Shown piece after piece: positions 57,271-64,000 of a DNA stretch of 64,000 nt. Numbering within the stretch: the stretch's first letter is position 1; each line of letters begins with the position of its first letter. The translations under genes and the position numbers were made by a program. This DNA comes from Paracoccus fistulariae (GTDB taxonomy: Bacteria; Pseudomonadota; Alphaproteobacteria; Rhodobacterales; Rhodobacteraceae). The stretch is from NCBI RefSeq assembly GCF_028553785.1, contig NZ_CP067136.1, positions 2,292,501-2,356,500 of the forward strand. Direction: 5' to 3'. The notes under the pieces were generated by a model, which ran no database searches, was not told the DNA's origin, and saw only the letters and a list, made by a program, of their open reading frames with translations.

Positions 57271-57663
57271 TCAAAGATCGCCTGCGGGGTATTCGGGCAA
57301 CCCGTCCGCGATCGTGTAATAATCGCCCTTATCGGCGACAAAGATATGGCCGCGCAAGCTTAGTCCCGTCGGCTTGTCGATGGCGCCCGCCGCAATCGAC
57401 AGATCCTGACGGCCATCGACGCGATAGAACAGCGCCGAGCCGCAATCGCCGCAAAATCCGCGTTCCGAGCTTTCGCCGGATCGAAACCAGCGCAGCGACC
57501 TGTCATCTGTCAGCGCCAGATCCGTGGCCTGACTGGCCGCCCAGACATGCCCGGACCAGCGGCGGCACTGGCTGCAATGGCAGGCCACCGCGCCGCCCTC
57601 TTGCAGCTTCGCCGTGAAACGGACCGCACTGCACAGGCATTGGCCCGTGATCTCAGACGTCAT
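57271..57663 (-). CDS. GFA-family zinc protein
   Basis: A 130-residue GFA-domain protein (named after glutathione-dependent formaldehyde-activating enzyme, though most members have unproven activity). Zinc ligands are seen in GQCLCSAV, CHCSQCRRWSG and FCGDCGSALFYR. The start at 57663 overlaps the fRMsr gene by 11 bases; LysE begins 13 bases after its stop. Confidence 0.9.
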   Translation of the reverse strand: MTSEITGQCLCSAVRFTAKLQEGGAVACHCSQCRRWSGHVWAASQATDLALTDDRSLRWFRSGESSERGFCGDCGSALFYRVDGRQDLSIAAGAIDKPTGLSLRGHIFVADKGDYYTIADGLPEYPAGDL

Positions 57664-58105
57664 GGAACACCTCGGCCAGAATGGCGGCCAGCCGTGTTGC
57701 GTCTTCCTGGGTGAAGGCATCGGGCCGGTCGCTGTCGATATCAAGCACGCCGATCAGTCGGTCATCCGCGCCGAACACCGGCAGCACGATTTCCGAGCGT
57801 GTGCTGCTGGCGCAAGCGATATGGCCCGGGAAGGCATCGACATCGGGGACCAGTTGCACCTGCCGCGTCCGCGCCGCCGCGCCGCAGACGCCGCGCGAAA
57901 ACGGAATGACCAGACAGCCATGCCCGCCCTGATAGGGGCCGATCTTCAGCAATTCGGGCGCGACGACCCGGTAAAAGCCGGTCCAGTCGAAGCGATCATC
58001 GGAATGATGCAATTCACAGGCAAGGGTCGCCATCAGGGCAACCTCATCCGTCTCGCCCTCGGTCAGGGCGCGAATCCGGGCGGAAAGGGCGTCATAATCA
58101 CTCAT
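57653..58105 (-). CDS. Free methionine-(R)-sulfoxide reductase (GAF)
   Basis: A 150-residue GAF-domain protein of the fRMsr (MsrC) type, reducing free methionine-R-sulfoxide. The three expected Cys are in GCLVIPFSRGVCG and IACASSTRSEIV, and VLDIDSDRPDAF is the conserved end. First gene of the operon with GFA, LysE and RluA. Confidence 0.9.
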   Translation of the reverse strand: MSDYDALSARIRALTEGETDEVALMATLACELHHSDDRFDWTGFYRVVAPELLKIGPYQGGHGCLVIPFSRGVCGAAARTRQVQLVPDVDAFPGHIACASSTRSEIVLPVFGADDRLIGVLDIDSDRPDAFTQEDATRLAAILAEVFHDV

Positions 58106-58144
58106 GGCCGATCCATATTACGCCGCATCGGCCAAGAAAAGCGG

Positions 58145-59728
58145 TCAGGGCCGACTGGCCAGAAGTTTGCGCAGCTGCGACGGGAAAAGTTGCAGCAAAA
58201 GCGTCTCGGTCACCGCGCGGTCGGCGGTCGAGATATAGATCCGCAGATCTATGGGCTTATCCGTTTCGGGATCCATCTGGGCGAAGTCGATATCGACCGT
58301 CGCGCGCCAGTTTTCAGTGCCGACAATCGGGCGCACCGCCTGATTGAACATGTTGCCGTCCGAGGTCACGACATTCAGCGCCGGATCATCCTGTGGCGTC
58401 AGGCCGGGCGCCGTGAAATCGCAGACCAGCTTGACAACGTCATGGGGGCGGGGCTGGCCCGGAACACCGCCCGCGCCGAATCTGGTCGCGATGAAACGGC
58501 CCGACGGAGCCTGAATCGGCACATCCTCGACCCAGGACAGGCGATAGCTGAATTCATGTTCGGAACCGGCCAGCGCATCTTCGGCAGGGCGCCATAAGGC
58601 CACGATGTTGTCGTGAATTTCATCATCGGTGCGCAGCTCGACCAGCATCACCGCGCCATCGCCCCAATCGCCCTGCGGTTCGACCCAGGCCGAGGCGCGC
58701 TTTTCATAGAAGACGCCATCGTCCTGATATTCGTCGAAATCGCGTTCCCGCTGCATCAGACCGAAGCCCTGCACCGACGGGGCCTGAAAGGAGTTTGCCA
58801 TGGTGCGCGGCGGGTTGTTCAGCGGTCGCCAGATCCGCTCTCCGCCCGCTGTCAGGATCTGCAGCCCATCGGAATCGTGGACCTCGGGGCGCCAGTCGGG
58901 GGCCAGATGACGGGAATTCTTGCCATACCAGAACATCGAGGTCAGCGGCGCAAGGCCCAGCCGCCGGATATCCTTGCGCAGAAAGATCCGCGCCGTCACA
59001 TCCTGAATGGCGCCATCCTGCTGATGCGAGGCGATGCGATAGGCGCCGGTCACGCTTGGGCTGTCCATCAGCGCATAGGCCGTGACATCGCTGCCTTCGC
59101 CGCGTTCCAGCCAGAAACTGGTGAAGATGGGAAATTCCTCGGGGCCTTCGGGCATGGCCGTATCCACCGCCAGCCCGCGCGCGGACAGCCCGAACTGCCC
59201 GCTATAGCCCGAGGTCCGCCAGTAAGAGGCGCCCAGGAAGGCCATCCAGTCCCGGTCACCATCGGGGCCCTGAACGCGAAATCCCGCGAAGCCCCGCGTC
59301 TGGTCCAGCCCCTGGGCGGGATTGTCGGCGGGGATGTCGAACAGGTCCAGATCGAAGGGCACCTCGGTCGCCATGCCGTCCTGAACCGTGAAGATCCGCA
59401 CCGGGTCTTTGAAATAGCGGCCCGGAAAGAACATCTGCACGCGCGAGGATCCGTCCACATCCTTCCACAGGGTGCTGTCGGGTTTGAAGCGGATCTGGTT
59501 GTGGAAATCGTAATCGACCTGTTCCAGAATATCGCGATCGGCGATTTCGGGCGGCTGATAGGGGCTGGCGGCAAGCTGTTGCGCCATCTGTGTCAGCGCA
59601 TCCCAGGAAAAGGGCTGCGCCTTGGCCCCGCCGCCCTGGGCGAAGCTGATCCGGGGCAGCAGGAAAAACGCCCCCATTCCCAAGGCCGTCTGCAAGAAGG
59701 CGCGGCGATCAAAAGATTGGTCGTGCAT
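58145..59728 (-). CDS. Periplasmic glucan biosynthesis protein OpgG/OpgD
   Basis: A 527-residue MdoG-family protein for osmoregulated periplasmic glucans. The N-terminus SFDRRAFLQTALGMGAFFLLPRISFAQ is a twin-arginine-type signal, as in OpgD. Family marks include YDFHNQIRFKPDSTLW, TSMFWYGKNSRH and RASAWVEPQGDWGDGAVMLVEL. No OpgH glucosyltransferase adjoins it. The ATG at 59728 is chosen because the upstream extension is not conserved in type. Confidence 0.92.
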   Translation of the reverse strand: MHDQSFDRRAFLQTALGMGAFFLLPRISFAQGGGAKAQPFSWDALTQMAQQLAASPYQPPEIADRDILEQVDYDFHNQIRFKPDSTLWKDVDGSSRVQMFFPGRYFKDPVRIFTVQDGMATEVPFDLDLFDIPADNPAQGLDQTRGFAGFRVQGPDGDRDWMAFLGASYWRTSGYSGQFGLSARGLAVDTAMPEGPEEFPIFTSFWLERGEGSDVTAYALMDSPSVTGAYRIASHQQDGAIQDVTARIFLRKDIRRLGLAPLTSMFWYGKNSRHLAPDWRPEVHDSDGLQILTAGGERIWRPLNNPPRTMANSFQAPSVQGFGLMQRERDFDEYQDDGVFYEKRASAWVEPQGDWGDGAVMLVELRTDDEIHDNIVALWRPAEDALAGSEHEFSYRLSWVEDVPIQAPSGRFIATRFGAGGVPGQPRPHDVVKLVCDFTAPGLTPQDDPALNVVTSDGNMFNQAVRPIVGTENWRATVDIDFAQMDPETDKPIDLRIYISTADRAVTETLLLQLFPSQLRKLLASRP

Positions 59729-59978
59729 AAGGTGCCCAATATGAAACGAAATTTGCCCTACAGCCTGCGCAGCGCGGCAAATTGCGCAAGACATCCGGTT
59801 CAGATTGGCCGAGTTTTGCTAATCCGGCAAGTGCGGCTGTGTGACAATCCGCCGAGCCCGGGAATGTGCTATGCTGCGCGGGGCGACCGTCGTGACTTTG
59901 CGGCAGCCCGCAAGGAAGGGCTGGACGAGCGCTTGGGGAAGGTGACAAGAATGGCCATGAAATCAAGGGAATCGCATT

Positions 59979-60494
59979 ATGTTGGCCTGGTTCACGCTGA
60001 CCGATGATGCCCCGGCGGGGGAAGCCAATCGTATTCTTGCGGCGCTGGTCCAGCGCCTGCAGGAGCGTGGGCTGGATCTGGCCGGTGCGGTCCAGCACAA
60101 TCGCGACCGGGGCGCCGATTGCGCCTGCGACATGGATCTGTTGGTGATCGGGGATGAGGATCAGCCGATCCGGATCTCTCAGTCGCTGGGGGCGGAGTCC
60201 AGCGGCTGTCGGCTGGACAGCGGCGCGCTGGAACTGGCAGCGGGGCGGGTCTCGGCGCGGCTGCAGGGGGCGCAGCTGGTGATCGTGCCGAAATTCGGCA
60301 AGCAGGAGGCGATTGGCCGCGGCTTTCGCAGCGTGATCGCAACGGCGATGGAAAATGAGCAGCCGGTTCTGCTGCATGTGCCGCGCCAGCAGCGGCGGGC
60401 CTTTGATGCCTTTTGCGGCGGGCTGGCCGAAGAGCTGTCGCCGGACCGGCTGGATCACTGGTGCATGGCCAATGTCGCGGTGCAGGTGAGCTGA
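59979..60494 (+). CDS. DUF2478 protein
   Basis: A 171-residue protein of the DUF2478 family, often found near molybdate or Moco genes and of unknown function. Visible stretches: ILAALVQRLQERGLDLAGAVQH, CDMDLLVIGDEDQPIRISQSLG and IVPKFGKQEAIGRGFRSVIATA. The RBS AAGGGA lies 9 bases upstream. Its stop overlaps the tusA start (TGATG). An 18-codon upstream ORF (59951-60007) overlaps its start. Confidence 0.85.
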   Translation: MLAWFTLTDDAPAGEANRILAALVQRLQERGLDLAGAVQHNRDRGADCACDMDLLVIGDEDQPIRISQSLGAESSGCRLDSGALELAAGRVSARLQGAQLVIVPKFGKQEAIGRGFRSVIATAMENEQPVLLHVPRQQRRAFDAFCGGLAEELSPDRLDHWCMANVAVQVS

Positions 60495-60766
60495 TGTCCG
60501 TGACCGAGATCGATGCCCGCGACCTGCTATGCCCCTTGCCGGTCCTGCGCTTGCGCAAGGTTCTGTCGGGCCTGCCCGAGGGCGGGCGCGTGCGGATGCG
60601 GGCGACGGATGCGATGGCGCTGATCGATGTGCCGCATTTTTGCGCCGAGGCGGGCCATGCCGTGATCAGCGTGGATGAAATCGAGGCCGGGTTGCATGAG
60701 TTCGTCGTGGAAAGGGGGCTGTCTGCCCCCTCGGCCGCAGGCGGCCTCACCCCCGAGGATATTTGA
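60494..60766 (+). CDS. tusA: TusA-family sulfur carrier
   Basis: A 90-residue TusA/SirA-type protein with the persulfide Cys in LLCPLPVLRLRK (CPxP motif). It relays sulfur from cysteine desulfurase to tRNA thiolation or Moco synthesis. Pairing with DUF2478 hints at Moco, by inference. The mbfA gene starts 9 bases after it. The C-terminal tail (SAPSAAGGLTPEDI) is low-complexity. Confidence 0.9.
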   Translation: MSVTEIDARDLLCPLPVLRLRKVLSGLPEGGRVRMRATDAMALIDVPHFCAEAGHAVISVDEIEAGLHEFVVERGLSAPSAAGGLTPEDI

Positions 60767-60775
60767 GCACAAAAG

Positions 60776-61756
60776 ATGATGTTGACCGTTCTGCAGCACA
60801 GGAAGCGTTTCTCTGATCTGTCGGAGATGGAGGTTCTGGCGCTGGCGATTTCCTCGGAAGAGGATGATGCGCAGATCTATCGCAACTGGGCCGAGTTCCT
60901 GCGGCGGGATTACGAGGCGACAGCGGCGATCTTTGACGGCATGGCGGCGGAGGAGGACGAGCATAGGCGGCGGCTGATCGAGCTGTTCCGGGCGCGCTTT
61001 GGCGAGGTGATCCCGGTGATCCGGCGCGAACATGTAGCGGGGTATTACAACCGGCGCCCGGCCTGGATGATGCAGACCATGTCGCTGGAGGCGATCCGTG
61101 ACGAGTCGGCGCTGATGGAGCATGACGCGGCCGAGTTCTATACCCGCGCGGCGCAGGTCAGTACGGATGCGGCGACGCGGAAATTGCTGGGCGATCTGGC
61201 CGCGGCCGAGCGTGGGCATGAGAGCACGGCAGAGGAATTGCGGGCCGAGCATCTGGGCGGGGCCAAGCGCGAGGAAGAGGATGCGATCCGGCATCGCGAA
61301 TTCGTGCTGACCTGGGTTCAGCCCGGGCTTGCGGGATTGATGGATGGCAGCGTGTCGACGCTGGCGCCGATCTTTGCCACGGCCTTTGCCACGCAGGATC
61401 CCTGGACGACCTTTCTGGTCGGGCTGGCCGCCAGTATCGGGGCCGGGATCAGCATGGGCTTTACCGAAGCCGCCTCGGATGACGGGGTGGTGTCGGGGCG
61501 GGGATCGCCGATCAAGCGGGGCATCGCCTCTGGGGTGATGACGACGCTGGGCGGTCTTGGCCATGCGCTGCCCTATCTGATCCCGCATTTCTGGACCGCC
61601 ACGGCAATCGCGCTGGTCGTCGTCTTTGTCGAGCTGTGGGCGATTGCGTGGATCCAGCAGCGGTGGATGCAGACGCCCTTCTGGCGGGCTGTCTTGCAAG
61701 TGGTTGTGGGCGGTGGTTTGGTATTGGCGGCGGGGATCCTGATCGGGTCAGGATAG
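60776..61756 (+). CDS. mbfA: Membrane-bound ferritin / iron exporter MbfA
   Basis: A 326-residue fusion of an N-terminal rubrerythrin-like di-iron ferritin domain (residues ~1-165: [40 protein letters not shown]) and a C-terminal VIT1-like membrane exporter ([20 protein letters not shown] and following helices). MbfA exports iron and protects against peroxide; in rhizobia it is Irr-controlled. Tandem ATG codons at 60776. Directly downstream of tusA. Confidence 0.92.
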   Translation: MMLTVLQHRKRFSDLSEMEVLALAISSEEDDAQIYRNWAEFLRRDYEATAAIFDGMAAEEDEHRRRLIELFRARFGEVIPVIRREHVAGYYNRRPAWMMQTMSLEAIRDESALMEHDAAEFYTRAAQVSTDAATRKLLGDLAAAERGHESTAEELRAEHLGGAKREEEDAIRHREFVLTWVQPGLAGLMDGSVSTLAPIFATAFATQDPWTTFLVGLAASIGAGISMGFTEAASDDGVVSGRGSPIKRGIASGVMTTLGGLGHALPYLIPHFWTATAIALVVVFVELWAIAWIQQRWMQTPFWRAVLQVVVGGGLVLAAGILIGSG

Positions 61757-61778
61757 GGCCGCCTGAGGGAGGATCGCC

Positions 61779-62447
61779 ATGAGTTACCAGCCATTGCCGC
61801 TGCCCGACCGGGTTCAGCTGTCATCCGACGACTCGCTGAAACAGGTTCAGGCCTTTCGCGACTATATGCGCAGGCGTCATTCGGTGCGGGAATTTTCCGA
61901 CGCACCGGTCGATGCGGCGGTGATTCAGGCCTGTATCGAGGCTGCGGGCACAGCGCCCTCGGGGGCCAATCAGCAGCCCTGGCATTTCGTGGCCATCGCG
62001 GATCCGACGATGAAGGCGCGGATCCGGGAAGCGGCCGAAGAGGAAGAGCGCGCCTTTTACGCCGGTGGCGGCGGGGATGAATGGCTGGCCGCGCTGGAGC
62101 CGGTGGGCACCGGGCCGGAAAAGCCTCATCTGACCATTGCGCCCTGGCTGATCGTCGTTTTCGCCCAGCGTTACGGGATGCAGGAGGGGCAGCGGCACAA
62201 GCATTACTATGTGCCCGAAAGCGTCGGCATTGCCTGCGGCATGTTGATCGCTGCGATCCATCATGCCGGGCTGGTCACGCTGGAACATACGCCCAATCCG
62301 ATGAAGTTTCTGAACGCGCTGTGCAACCGGCCCGAGAACGAAAAGCCAGTCATGATCCTGCCGGTTGGCCTGCCTGCCTCCGATGCCACCGTGCCCGCCG
62401 CCGCGAAGCGCAAGAAGCCGCTGGATCAGATCATGTCCGTCTTTTAA
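61779..62447 (+). CDS. Nitroreductase-family protein
   Basis: A 222-residue FMN-dependent oxidoreductase. The N-terminal YMRRRHSVREFSDAPVD is the FMN-binding signature and GTAPSGANQQPWHFVAI supports it. Near the C-terminus, the NRPENEKPVMILPVGLPA stretch fits. Substrate unknown. The stop overlaps the transporter start as TAATG. Confidence 0.9.
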   Translation: MSYQPLPLPDRVQLSSDDSLKQVQAFRDYMRRRHSVREFSDAPVDAAVIQACIEAAGTAPSGANQQPWHFVAIADPTMKARIREAAEEEERAFYAGGGGDEWLAALEPVGTGPEKPHLTIAPWLIVVFAQRYGMQEGQRHKHYYVPESVGIACGMLIAAIHHAGLVTLEHTPNPMKFLNALCNRPENEKPVMILPVGLPASDATVPAAAKRKKPLDQIMSVF

Positions 62448-63373
62448 TGCTGGCCGTCTTTCTGAAGACATTGCCGTTTTTCGGGCTGATCGCCCTTGGC
62501 TGGCTGGCCGCCAGAAGCCGCTTTTTCCCCGAGGAAGGGGCGGCCTGGCTGACCAGATTCGTCTTTTTCTTCGCGCTTTCGGCCATGTTGTTCCGATTTG
62601 CGGCGGGTCTGGATATCGGAGAGCTGTTCGATCTGCGCTTTGCATCGGCCTATCTGCTGGGATCGCTGCTGATCTGGCTTCTGGGGCTGACGGCGGCGCG
62701 CTGGCGCGGGTTGCCGCTGCCCGAGGCGGCGATGGAGGCGCAATGCTGCATGACGGGAAATACCGGCTTTCTGGGCGTGCCGATGCTGGTGCTGCTTTTG
62801 GGCGACAGGGCCATCGGGCCGGTGCTGATGGTGCTGACCATCGATATGCTGGTGTTTTCGACGCTGATCACCCTGATCGTGCATGCCAGCCGCAGCGGCG
62901 GGCTGCGGCTGGCCACGCTGCGGCCGATCCTGCGGGGCATCGTCGCCAATCCGATGATCCTGTCGATGGTGGCGGGGCTGCTGTGGTCCGCCTTCGATCT
63001 GCCGCTGCCCGGTCCGCTGGATGAATTTCTGGTGCTGCTGGGGGCGGCGGCCACGCCGGGCGCGCTGTTTGCCATCGGGGCAAGTCTGGCGGGGCGTCGG
63101 GTTCAGCGGCTGGCGGCCTCGGCCTGGCTTAGCTTTGCCAAGCTGGTGCTGCACCCGGCTGCCGTGGGACTTGCCGCGATGCTGTTTGGCGTGGAACATT
63201 TCGCCGCGGGTGTGATGGTGGCAGCGGCGGCGCTGCCGGTGGCCGGGAACGTCTATATCCTGGCGCAATATTTCGGTGTCGCACAGCAGCGTGTGTCGAC
63301 GGCAATCCTGATTTCGACCGCCTGCAGCATTGTGACCCTGCCCCTGGTCATCCTGCTGATCGGTCAGACATGA
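62447..63373 (+). CDS. AEC-family transporter
   Basis: A 308-residue auxin-efflux-carrier-type permease with about ten helices. [18 protein letters not shown] and the C-terminal [28 protein letters not shown] are the family signatures. Substrate unknown, perhaps an organic acid. Translationally coupled to the nitroreductase. Confidence 0.9.
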   Translation: MLAVFLKTLPFFGLIALGWLAARSRFFPEEGAAWLTRFVFFFALSAMLFRFAAGLDIGELFDLRFASAYLLGSLLIWLLGLTAARWRGLPLPEAAMEAQCCMTGNTGFLGVPMLVLLLGDRAIGPVLMVLTIDMLVFSTLITLIVHASRSGGLRLATLRPILRGIVANPMILSMVAGLLWSAFDLPLPGPLDEFLVLLGAAATPGALFAIGASLAGRRVQRLAASAWLSFAKLVLHPAAVGLAAMLFGVEHFAAGVMVAAAALPVAGNVYILAQYFGVAQQRVSTAILISTACSIVTLPLVILLIGQT

Positions 63374-63401
63374 ACCAGTGAAGACGAGAGAGGAGACCCG
63401 G

Positions 63402-64000
63402 ATGCGCGGACTCGACGATCTGCAATTGACGAATATCCGGCTGGAGGTCGATCAGGACGGCATTGCCGCCGTCACCCTGAATCGCCCGGCCAAACGGAAC
63501 GCGCTGGATCTGGCGACGATAGATGAGCTGGTGGATATCTTTGCCACCTTGCCCCGCGCCGGTATTCGTGCCGCGATCCTGCGCGCCAATGGCGATCATT
63601 TCAGCGCCGGGCTGGATCTGGTGGAACATCACCAGAAGGAGCGCAGCGCCGCGGATTTCATGCATGTCTGCCTGCGCTGGCACGAGGCGTTCAACAAGAT
63701 GGAATATGGCGGCGTGCCGATCATCGCGGTGCTGAAAGGCGCGGTGGTCGGGGGCGGGCTGGAACTGGCCAGCGCCGCGCATATCCGGGTGGCAGGACCC
63801 GACACCTATTTCGGCCTGCCCGAGGGGCAGCGCGGCCTGTTTACCGGCGGCGGCGCGACGATCCGCGTGGCCGACCTGATCGGCAAGGCGCGGATGATCG
63901 ACATGATGCTGTCGGGGCGTTTGTATCGCGGGCAAGAGGCCGTGGATGTGGGCCTGTGCCAATATCTGGTCGAGGATGCCGAGGCGAAAGCGTGGGAGAT
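63402..64000 (+). CDS. Crotonase/enoyl-CoA hydratase family (partial)
   Basis: Starts at ATG 63402 behind GAGAGGAG and runs open past the window edge; 199 codons seen. The crotonase fold marks are [27 protein letters not shown] (oxyanion hole) and [19 protein letters not shown], with [17 protein letters not shown] following. Substrate cannot be told from this part. It lies 28 bases downstream of the AEC gene. Confidence 0.9.
   Translation, partial: MRGLDDLQLTNIRLEVDQDGIAAVTLNRPAKRNALDLATIDELVDIFATLPRAGIRAAILRANGDHFSAGLDLVEHHQKERSAADFMHVCLRWHEAFNKMEYGGVPIIAVLKGAVVGGGLELASAAHIRVAGPDTYFGLPEGQRGLFTGGGATIRVADLIGKARMIDMMLSGRLYRGQEAVDVGLCQYLVEDAEAKAWE

Noticed and set aside
1..64000. tRNA, rRNA, CRISPR array, insertion sequence or phage genes
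   Set aside because: I looked for tRNA arm patterns, repeat-spacer arrays, transposase motifs and phage proteins and found none. A scan by tRNAscan-SE and similar tools would be decisive.

Overview
The window is a GC-rich (roughly 65 %) stretch of an alphaproteobacterial chromosome. Gene content and order point to Rhodobacteraceae, most likely Paracoccus or a close relative. Pointers are an NsrR/flavohaemoglobin pair, a DUF3576-leuS-lptE-holA block, a purH-lspA-DUF3035-M16-M16-mutL block, MbfA, DUF1674 (SDHAF4-like), and a small transcript type I associate with this family. The genus is inferred from gene content and composition, not from a search. Coding density is high. I see no rRNA, tRNA, insertion sequence, prophage or CRISPR array. 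The window reads as core chromosome with a few accessory insertions.

Layout. 0.1-2.1 kb: NO detoxification (hmp) divergent from its likely regulator nsrR. 2.1-9.0 kb: recQ-yggT, a thioesterase, an MFS permease, mepA, a phytase-like esterase and a YhhQ queuosine-precursor transporter. 9.0-9.2 kb: a compact transcription unit with its own promoter, an 18-codon ORF with extreme complementarity to the 16S rRNA 3' end, and a terminator. 9.3-12.4 kb: lactate permease and acetoacetyl-CoA thiolase, each with a clear terminator. 12.5-16.8 kb: a ModE-type HTH protein, glpR, and the glpDK operon for glycerol 3-phosphate use. 16.9-24.5 kb: a transglycosylase lipoprotein, PaaI thioesterase and GST, then the reverse-strand DUF3576-leuS-lptE-holA-flavoprotein unit. 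24.7-30.2 kb: major porin, yggS, L,D-transpeptidase, ribA, an orphan response regulator, a Hint-domain protein and a candidate structured RNA. 30.2-36.9 kb: glutathionyl-hydroquinone reductase, MFS, xthA, then a thioredoxin/Lon-domain/Trm112/rhomboid run. 36.1-42.4 kb: a degenerate DUF2268 protein, ftsK, an aminotransferase, an amidase and DUF1674. 42.5-52.7 kb: rsmB, purH, lspA, DUF3035, a cytochrome P450, an M16 protease pair and mutL. 52.7-64 kb: a sugar dehydrogenase, a fungal-type saccharopine dehydrogenase, an MBL hydrolase, a four-gene reverse operon (fRMsr, GFA, LysE, RluA), OpgG/D, then DUF2478-tusA-mbfA-nitroreductase-AEC transporter and a crotonase cut by the window edge.

Many neighbouring genes overlap by 1-4 bases (ATGA, GTGA, TGATG), so much of the window is organised as translationally coupled operons. 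Functional themes are envelope biogenesis (lptE, lspA, porin, mepA, L,D-transpeptidase, OpgG/D, M16 pair, lipoproteins), genome maintenance (recQ, holA, xthA, ftsK, mutL), stress and redox (hmp, GST, hydroquinone reductase, thioredoxin, fRMsr, MbfA) and carbon use (lactate, glycerol, acetoacetyl-CoA). The least ordinary signals are the anti-SD-complementary transcript at 9.0 kb, a hairpin enclosing the mutL start codon, a DUF2268 protease homologue that has lost its zinc motif, and a possible three-hairpin RNA at 30.1 kb.
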